This document shows positions 1 through 4,143 of a stretch of 7,625 nucleotides of DNA, piece after piece. Made by a program: the position numbers and the translations under genes. Source of the stretch: DASVBJ01 sp036375895 (GTDB lineage: Bacteria; Actinomycetota; Actinomycetes; JACCUZ01); the NCBI GenBank assembly GCA_036375895.1, contig DASVBJ010000090.1, positions 1 through 7,625 on the forward strand, in the 5' to 3' direction. Below the pieces are notes generated by a model. That model was not told the origin of the DNA. It saw only the letters and a list, made by a program, of their open reading frames with translations, and did not search any database. The number at the start of each line of letters is the position of its first letter. Position 1 is the stretch's first letter.

Positions 1-1424
1 CCGTCGGAGGGCTCGAAGCGCCGGTCCAGCCGCCAGGTGTCGGCCAGCTCGTCGGTGCTCGACCAGACGCCGGTGCCGAGCCCGGCGAGGAAGGCCGCTC
101 CGAGGCCCGTGGTCTCCAGCAGGTCCGGCCGCTCCACCGGAAGCCCCAGCAGGTCGGCCTGCAGCTGCAGGAGGAGGTTGTTCGCCGCCGCCCCGCCGTC
201 GACCCGCAACGTGGTCGCCTCCGGCAGCGTCTCGACCACGTCCCGGACCTCGAACGCGATCGCCTCCAGCGTGGCCCGGGCCAGGTGGGCCCGGGTCGTG
301 CCGCGGGTGATGCCGAGGATGGCGCCGCGCGCGCTCGGGTCCCAGTCGGGTGCGCCCAGTCCGGTCAGCGCCGGGACGAACACGACCCCGCCGCTGTCGG
401 GCACGGTCGCGGCCAGCGCCTCCGACTCGGCCGCCGCCCCGATGATGCCGAGTCCGTCCCGCAGCCACTGCACGGCCGCACCGGTCACGAAGATCGCGCC
501 CTCGAGTGCGTAGGTCAGGCCGCCCGACGGGTCCATCCACGCCACGGTCGTCAGCAGCCCGGCGTCCGAGCGCACCAGCTCGCCGCCGGTGTTGACCAGG
601 ACGAACGAGCCGGTGCCGTACGTGCACTTGGAGTCGCCTACGGCGTAGCAGGCCTGCCCGAACAGCGCCGCCTGCTGGTCGCCCGCGATGCCGGCGATGG
701 GCAGGTCCAGCCCGAGGAAGGCGGTCGGGTCGGTGCGGCCCACCTCGCCGTACGACGGGACGACCTCGGGTAGCGCGCCCCGCGGCACCTCGAGCAGGTC
801 GCACAGCTCGTCGGACCACGTGCCGGTCGTCAGGTCGAGGAGCAGCGTCCGCGAGGCGTTGGAGGCGTCGGTCACGTGCGCCCGGCCGCCGGTGAGGCGA
901 GCCACCAGGTAGGAGTCGACGGTGCCGGCGACGACCGCACCGTCCCGCACGCCCGCCCAGGACCGCTCGTCGTGCTCCGCCAGCCAGGTCAGCTTGGTGC
1001 CGGTGAAGTAGGGGTCGAAGCGCAGGCCGGTCAGGTCGCGCACCCGCTCCTCGTGGCCCTGCTCGCGCAGGCGGTCGCAGATGGCGGCCGAGCGGCGGTC
1101 CTGCCAGACGATCGCGCGGCGCGGCGCCGCGAGGGTCGACCGGTCCCAGAGCACCGCGGTCTCGCGCTGGTTGGTGATGCCGACGCAGGTCGGGGTCGCG
1201 TCGGTGGCGTCCAGCGCCTGCCGGCATGCGGCCAGCGTGGCCTGCCAGATCTCCTCGGGCGCGTGCTCGACCCAGCCGGGGCGAGGGAAGTGCTGGGGGA
1301 ACTCCTGATAGCCACGGGCGAGCACCCGTGAGTCCGCACCGACCACCAGGGCGGTGACCCCCGTCGTACCGGCGTCGATGGCGAGCACGCCGCTGGCCCG
1401 GGTCCCGTCGGTCGAGATGGTCAT
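1..1424 (-). CDS. glpK: Glycerol kinase (3' end cut by window edge)
   Basis: FGGY-family cytoplasmic kinase that phosphorylates glycerol to sn-glycerol-3-phosphate with ATP. The minus strand is open for 474 codons from ATG at 1424 to the left edge. The E. coli enzyme has about 500 residues, so roughly 25-30 C-terminal residues are missing. Visible landmarks are the ATPase phosphate-1 loop DAGTTG at D17, GITNQRET with glycerol-binding R87/E88, DPYFTGTK with Y139, the catalytic base D249 in GIAGDQQAALFG, TYGTGSF, ALEGAIF, LTGLGAPDWDP and LRVDGGAAANN. All glycerol-contacting residues of the E. coli enzyme (R83, E84, Y135, D245) have counterparts, which favours glycerol over other FGGY sugars. 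The GGxGGTRIP loop that binds fructose-1,6-bisphosphate in E. coli is replaced by unrelated residues (about 229-242). The gene is divergent from the phosphofructokinase, with only 35 bp between start codons. A TAGGGT box lies 6 nt before ATG and no strong Shine-Dalgarno is seen. Confidence 0.96.
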   Translation of the reverse strand, partial: MTISTDGTRASGVLAIDAGTTGVTALVVGADSRVLARGYQEFPQHFPRPGWVEHAPEEIWQATLAACRQALDATDATPTCVGITNQRETAVLWDRSTLAAPRRAIVWQDRRSAAICDRLREQGHEERVRDLTGLRFDPYFTGTKLTWLAEHDERSWAGVRDGAVVAGTVDSYLVARLTGGRAHVTDASNASRTLLLDLTTGTWSDELCDLLEVPRGALPEVVPSYGEVGRTDPTAFLGLDLPIAGIAGDQQAALFGQACYAVGDSKCTYGTGSFVLVNTGGELVRSDAGLLTTVAWMDPSGGLTYALEGAIFVTGAAVQWLRDGLGIIGAAAESEALAATVPDSGGVVFVPALTGLGAPDWDPSARGAILGITRGTTRAHLARATLEAIAFEVRDVVETLPEATTLRVDGGAAANNLLLQLQADLLGLPVERPDLLETTGLGAAFLAGLGTGVWSSTDELADTWRLDRRFEPSD

Positions 1425-1430
1425 GGTCGG

Positions 1431-1436
1431 ACCCTA
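1431..1436 (-). promoter_or_regulatory. Putative -10 element of glpK, leaderless type
   Basis: Read on the minus strand this is TAGGGT, followed by the 6-nt spacer CCGACC and then the glpK ATG. It fits the TANNNT -10 pattern, with the transcript expected to start at or next to the A of ATG, as in many actinobacterial leaderless genes. The -35 region would fall over the pfk promoter and pfk start, where I see no clear TTGACA match. The AGGG inside the box could instead act as a weak Shine-Dalgarno, so this is inference until a transcription start is mapped. Confidence 0.5.
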
Positions 1437-1447
1437 GTCGGCGTCGC

Positions 1448-1453
1448 TAGGTT
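1448..1453 (+). promoter_or_regulatory. Putative -10 element of the phosphofructokinase gene, leaderless type
   Basis: TAGGTT followed by GGCCGT and ATG at 1460 has the same box-N6-start geometry as glpK on the other strand. No purine-rich Shine-Dalgarno lies in the usual window, beyond the AGG within the box. A -35 element at 17-18 bp spacing would fall around 1424-1430, over the glpK start codon, and is poor (TGGTCG). The two -10 boxes form an imperfect dyad, CCTAG...CTAGG, around position 1442. Confidence 0.5.
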
Positions 1454-1459
1454 GGCCGT

Positions 1460-2485
1460 ATGCGAATCGGCGTCCTGACAGGAGGCGGGGACTGCCCCGG
1501 CCTCAACGCGGTGATCCGGGCGGTCGTGCGGAAGGGCACGTCGGCCTACGGGTTCGAGTTCGTGGGCTTCCGTGACGGCTGGCGCGGCCCGATCGAGGGG
1601 CAGACGGTGCCTCTCGACATCGGGGCCGTCCGCGGGATCCTGCCGCGGGGAGGCACGATCCTCGGCTCCTCGCGCACCAACCCGTTCAAGGTCGACGGCG
1701 GCATCGACCGGATCGAGGCCAACCTCGACCGGCTCGGCGTGCACGCGCTCATCGCGATCGGCGGTGAGGACACGCTGGGGGTCGCGACCAAGCTGCACGA
1801 GCAGGGCGTGCAGGTCATCGGCGTACCCAAGACGATCGACAACGACCTCAGCGCGACCGACTACACGTTCGGCTTCGACACCGCGGTCAACGTCGCGATG
1901 GAGGCGATCGACCGACTGCACACGACCGCCGAGTCGCACCACCGGGCGCTCATCGTCGAGGTGATGGGCCGCCACGCTGGCTGGATCGCGCTGCACGCGG
2001 GTCTCGCCGGCGGGGCGAACGTGATCCTCATCCCCGAGCTGCCGTTCGACATCGACGAGGTGTGTGCGTACGTCGAGAGCCGCTTCCGCACGAACTACTC
2101 GCCCGTCATCGTCGTCTCGGAGGGGGCCACGCCGGCGGAGGGCACGCTGACGCTGCAGACCGGGGAGCTCGACTCGTTCGGTCACGTGCGGCTCGGCGGC
2201 ATCGGGACCGTGCTGGAGAAGGAGATCGAGAAGCGCACCGGCAAGGAGGCGCGGGCGACTGTGCTCGGGCACATCCAGCGGGGCGGCACGCCGACGGCGT
2301 TCGACCGCTGGCTGGCGACGCGGTTCGGGCTGCACGCGGTCGACGCGGCGAGCGACGGCGACTTCGGGAAGATGGTGGCGCTGCGCGGGACGTCCATCGT
2401 GCGGGTGCCGCTGAGCGACGCGACGTCCCAGCTGAAGGTGGTGGACCCGGCGCTGTACGCCGAGGCGGAGGTGTTCTTCGGGTAG
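1460..2485 (+). CDS. pfkA: 6-phosphofructokinase, PPi-type active-site signature
   Basis: 341-residue cytoplasmic phosphofructokinase of the actinobacterial group III ('mixed-substrate') PFKA family, interconverting fructose-6-phosphate and fructose-1,6-bisphosphate. Visible motifs are GGGDCPGLNAVIR (8-20), GGEDTLG (101-107), VPKTIDNDL (122-130) with catalytic base D127, R162 for sugar phosphate from the neighbouring subunit, MGRHAGW (169-175), SEGA (220-223) and GHIQRGG (270-276). D104 and K124 are the discriminating positions: ATP-dependent enzymes usually carry Gly104, while PPi-dependent ones such as that of Amycolatopsis methanolica carry Asp104 with Lys124. I therefore infer a reversible PPi-dependent enzyme (pfp), although automatic annotation may call it ATP-dependent. 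The length matches this group (about 340). The ATG at 1460 gives the conserved MRIGVLTGGGD start. The gene is divergent from glpK and convergent with the protease gene. Confidence 0.95.
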   Translation: MRIGVLTGGGDCPGLNAVIRAVVRKGTSAYGFEFVGFRDGWRGPIEGQTVPLDIGAVRGILPRGGTILGSSRTNPFKVDGGIDRIEANLDRLGVHALIAIGGEDTLGVATKLHEQGVQVIGVPKTIDNDLSATDYTFGFDTAVNVAMEAIDRLHTTAESHHRALIVEVMGRHAGWIALHAGLAGGANVILIPELPFDIDEVCAYVESRFRTNYSPVIVVSEGATPAEGTLTLQTGELDSFGHVRLGGIGTVLEKEIEKRTGKEARATVLGHIQRGGTPTAFDRWLATRFGLHAVDAASDGDFGKMVALRGTSIVRVPLSDATSQLKVVDPALYAEAEVFFG

Positions 2486-2518
2486 GCGCGGGCGGGGCCT
2501 GGGGCGGCGCCGGGTTTG

Positions 2519-2614
2519 GCGCGGTGGCCGGGTCCGCGCGGTGCCGGGCCGCGCGGTGGCCGGGCCGCGCGGTGGCCGGGTTGCGCGATGGCCGGGCCGC
2601 GCGGTGGCGGGGCG
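2519..2614. repeat. 16-bp tandem repeat, about six copies
   Basis: The unit gcgcggtggccgggcc is repeated head to tail: 2519-2535 (17 bp, ends gtcc), 2536-2550 (15 bp, one g missing), 2551-2566 (consensus), 2567-2582 (ends tt), 2583-2598 (gcgcgatgg variant) and 2599-2614 (diverged end). Unit lengths of 15-17 bp break any reading frame, so the array is best seen as non-coding. It begins 33 bp after the phosphofructokinase stop. The function is unknown. Confidence 0.85.
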
Positions 2615-2632
2615 GGGCTTGGGTTCGCCGAC

Positions 2633-2669
2633 CATGTGCTCTGCCACGACCTCTGTGGCAGAGCACATG
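2633..2669. terminator. Perfect 15-bp stem-loop, candidate bidirectional terminator
   Basis: The arm CATGTGCTCTGCCAC (2633-2647) is the exact reverse complement of GTGGCAGAGCACATG (2655-2669), with a 7-nt loop (GACCTCT). The stem is less GC-rich than its surroundings (9 of 15 pairs), so it is not a by-product of GC bias. It lies 148 nt past the phosphofructokinase stop, between convergent genes, and would fold equally in either transcript. No T-tract follows on either strand, so if it terminates it does so without the classical U-run, as often reported in actinobacteria. A dyad operator or a recombination site remnant are alternatives. Confidence 0.6.
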
Positions 2670-2705
2670 CGCGTGGCACCGAGGGGCGGGTGCCCGTCGA
2701 CGCGG

Positions 2706-2888
2706 GGGCCGCCGACTCGACGCACGGGCCGACGACTGGGACGCGCGGGCCGACGACCGGGACGCGCGGGCCCACCACTCGGACGCGCGGGCCCACCACT
2801 CGGACGCGCGGGGCCGACGACTCGAACGCGCGGGCCGCCGACTCGAACGCGCGGGCCTACCACTCGGACGCGCGGGCCGACGACGCGG
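2706..2888. repeat. 21-bp minisatellite, about 8.5 copies
   Basis: Each unit starts with gggcc, has a variable middle of about 9 nt (gacgactcg, caccactcg, gccgactcg or similar) and ends in gacgcgc or aacgcgc. Unit starts are 2706, 2726, 2747, 2768, 2789, 2810, 2832, 2853 and 2874 (partial). Most units are exactly 21 bp. The first is 20 bp and the one at 2810 is 22 bp (an extra g). The two units at 2768 and 2789 are identical, which suggests recent duplication. The 21-bp period would encode a heptapeptide in any frame, but the 20- and 22-bp units shift the frame, so coding is unlikely. Confidence 0.88.
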
Positions 2889-2900
2889 CAACCACGGGGT

Positions 2901-2948
2901 GCGGACCCGGGACGACATCTCGGGCAGTAGATGCCGTCCCGGGCCCGC
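2901..2948 (-). terminator. 20-bp stem-loop downstream of protease gene, minus-strand terminator candidate
   Basis: The region 2901-2920 pairs with 2929-2948 around an 8-nt loop. The core arms are CCCGGGACGACATCT and AGATGCCGTCCCGGG. In plus-strand RNA two positions are A-C mismatches (2915/2934 and 2905/2944). In minus-strand RNA the same two positions become G-U wobbles, so all 20 positions pair. The stem starts 44 nt past the protease stop codon on the minus strand, where a terminator is expected. No U-tract follows. The strand asymmetry supports an RNA role in the protease transcript, but termination is inferred. Confidence 0.6.
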
Positions 2949-2952
2949 GGGC

Positions 2953-2981
2953 GGGGGACCCAGCGGGGAGGGGAGGCCGGG
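2953..2981 (+). other. G-quadruplex motif on the plus strand
   Basis: Four G-runs (2953-2957, 2965-2968, 2970-2973, 2979-2981) are separated by loops of 7, 1 and 5 nt, meeting the usual G3+N1-7 rule. The motif lies between the protease stop and the 20-bp stem-loop. The G-rich strand is the template for minus-strand transcription, so a folded quadruplex could slow polymerase there. GGGACCC (2955-2961) and GGGTCCC (2979-2985) also form a competing 7-bp stem. G-runs are common in such GC-rich DNA, so the motif may be incidental. Confidence 0.4.
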
Positions 2982-2991
2982 TCCCGGTGGA

Positions 2992-4056
2992 TCAGCTGGC
3001 GACGGCCGCCGCGGCGTCGACGATCCCGTAGCCGTAGGTCGGCGTGAATGTGCCGCGGGAGCCGGTGCCGGGAGTGCGGGCGGTCGAGGTCAGCGCGGTG
3101 TAGATCTGGTCGACCGTGCGGCCCTGTGCGGCCAGCAGCGCGGCCACGCCGGCCACGTGCGGGGTCGCCATCGACGTGCCGGCGTACTCGTCGTACGCGT
3201 TGCCGTAGCCGCACGTCGCCCCGGACGCGCTGGTGCCCGCCGGGACGGTCGAGACGATGTCCTCGCCGCAGATGGGCAGCGAGGAGCCACCCGGCGCGGC
3301 GACCGCGTTGAGGTCGGGCCGGATCGGGCCGGAGCTGTACGCCGAGCGGGCCTCGCGCTTGTCGGTCGCCACCACGCACAGCACGCCCTCGTCGAAGCCG
3401 GGGCTGTTGCACAGCGGGACGCCGTCGTTGCCGGCAGCCGCGACGATCGCCACGCCCTTCGACTTCGCGTACAGGATCGCGTCCTGCAGCGTGGTGTCCA
3501 GACCGGTCAGCGACAACGCCTGGGTGCCCTGCAGGCCGCCGAGGCTCATGTTGATGACGTCCGCGCCGTGGTCGGCGGCCCAGCGCACGCCGTGCGCGAT
3601 GTCCTCGTAGGACCCGCTGCCGTCCTCGAGCACCTTGACCGGCAAGACCTTCGCGTCCGGGGCGACGCCGGCGATGCCGACGCCGTTGTTCGTGGCCGCC
3701 GCCGCGATGCCGGAGACGTGGGTGCCGTGCGTGTCGTTGTCCTGCGCGACGCCGTCGGGGCCCCTCCAGTCGCCGTTGCCGCACGACGGGTTGCAGTTGA
3801 TGAACGTCGCGCCGGTGAGGAGCTTGCCCTGCAGGTCGGGCTGGGTGAAGTCGACGCCGGTGTCCACGACGGCGATCACCGTGCCTGCCCCGGTGGAGGT
3901 CGCCCAGGCCTGCTCGGCGTGCACCTGCTGCGGGCCGTACTGCTTGGCGTACAGCGGGTCGTTCGTGGCCGCGCCCGCCGGTGCCGCGGTGGCGGCGAGG
4001 GCAGCGACGGCGGTGACTGCGGCGGCGCCGAGCGCGGCCGGTCTCGAGAGACGCAT
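2992..4056 (-). CDS. Secreted S8 family (subtilisin-like) serine protease
   Basis: 354-residue peptidase with a complete subtilase catalytic set: D65 in VVDTGVD, H110 in DTHGTHVSG, oxyanion N210 in AAAGND and nucleophile S295 in GTSMATPHVAG. Residues 1-29 form a signal peptide (MRLSR positive start, long Ala-rich core, APAGA end), so the product should be exported. The mature chain begins at once with NDPLYAKQYG, the usual first strand of a subtilase domain, and ends at the final helix (YGYGIVDAAAA). No I9 inhibitor prodomain, P-domain or transmembrane anchor is visible. Six cysteines (88, 92, 216, 227, 263, 282) could form three disulfides. AGGAG sits 4 nt before ATG at 4056, supporting this start. 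The substrate is unknown. The gene faces away from the DAHP synthase across 87 bp. Family assignment is secure; a specific name is not. Confidence 0.95.
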   Translation of the reverse strand: MRLSRPAALGAAAVTAVAALAATAAPAGAATNDPLYAKQYGPQQVHAEQAWATSTGAGTVIAVVDTGVDFTQPDLQGKLLTGATFINCNPSCGNGDWRGPDGVAQDNDTHGTHVSGIAAAATNNGVGIAGVAPDAKVLPVKVLEDGSGSYEDIAHGVRWAADHGADVINMSLGGLQGTQALSLTGLDTTLQDAILYAKSKGVAIVAAAGNDGVPLCNSPGFDEGVLCVVATDKREARSAYSSGPIRPDLNAVAAPGGSSLPICGEDIVSTVPAGTSASGATCGYGNAYDEYAGTSMATPHVAGVAALLAAQGRTVDQIYTALTSTARTPGTGSRGTFTPTYGYGIVDAAAAVAS

Positions 4057-4084
4057 GGCACTCCTGGGGTCGAGGGGACGTCCG

Positions 4085-4096
4085 CGTTGCCCAACG
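4085..4096. promoter_or_regulatory. Short dyad CGTTG-CC-CAACG in divergent gap
   Basis: A perfect 5-bp inverted repeat with a 2-bp centre lies 28 bp upstream of the protease ATG and 47 bp upstream of the DAHP synthase start. It could be an operator for either gene. A dyad this short can arise by chance, and no regulator gene is present in the window. Confidence 0.25.
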
Positions 4097-4115
4097 AGCG
4101 GATGCGGGCGAGGTC

Positions 4116-4132
4116 ACGGCTGGTGCAGCCGT
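4116..4132. promoter_or_regulatory. Dyad ACGGCTG-GTG-CAGCCGT abutting the DAHP synthase -10 box
   Basis: A perfect 7-bp inverted repeat with a 3-bp centre occupies most of the spacer immediately upstream of, and sharing one base with, the TAGGCT box of the class II DAHP synthase gene. The position would suit a repressor site or a regulator that reshapes the promoter spacer. The regulator is unknown and the site is inferred from symmetry only. Confidence 0.35.
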
Positions 4133-4137
4133 AGGCT
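4132..4137 (+). promoter_or_regulatory. Putative -10 element of class II DAHP synthase, leaderless type
   Basis: TAGGCT, then GGCCCG, then GTG at 4144. This is the same TAGGNT-N6-start layout as the two boxes at 1431-1453, and no separate Shine-Dalgarno is present. No convincing -35 is visible at 17-18 bp. The expected transcript would begin at or beside the GTG. Leaderless translation from GTG is known in actinobacteria, though less frequent than from ATG. Confidence 0.5.
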
Positions 4138-4143
4138 GGCCCG

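Larger units (their letters stand above)
2486..2991. other. Repeat- and hairpin-rich non-coding gap between convergent genes
   Basis: This 506-bp stretch separates the stops of the phosphofructokinase (plus) and the protease (minus). I see no supportable gene. Long open frames exist on both strands only because the GC-rich repeats lack stop codons; they have no ribosome binding sites or recognisable domains. In order it holds a G-rich spacer, a 16-bp tandem array, a perfect 15-bp stem-loop, a spacer, a 21-bp minisatellite, a 20-bp stem-loop and a G-run cluster. These are listed separately. Confidence 0.8.

Noticed and set aside
2486..2518. Rho-independent terminator immediately after the phosphofructokinase
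   Set aside because: The sequence is G-rich with only loose GGCGC/GCGCC complementarity and no T-run. The perfect stem-loop at 2633-2669 is a better candidate.
2706..2888. CRISPR array
   Set aside because: Units are contiguous 21-bp repeats with no unique spacers of 30-40 bp, and no cas genes are present.
2516..3031. Possible heptapeptide-repeat protein (GPTTRTR-type) encoded by the minisatellite
   Set aside because: There is no Shine-Dalgarno. 15-, 17-, 20- and 22-bp units shift the frame, all frames on both strands are similarly open, and the frame runs antisense into the protease 3' end and its likely terminator.
1421..4117. 898-codon open frame on the minus strand
   Set aside because: It runs antisense across the phosphofructokinase, through the repeats and then out of frame with the protease. 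Its product is Arg/Pro/Ala-rich with no domain, the usual GC-rich artefact.
2062..4134. 690-codon open frame on the plus strand
   Set aside because: It lies out of frame in the phosphofructokinase 3' end and antisense to the protease, with Arg/Gly-rich low-complexity product and no ribosome binding site.
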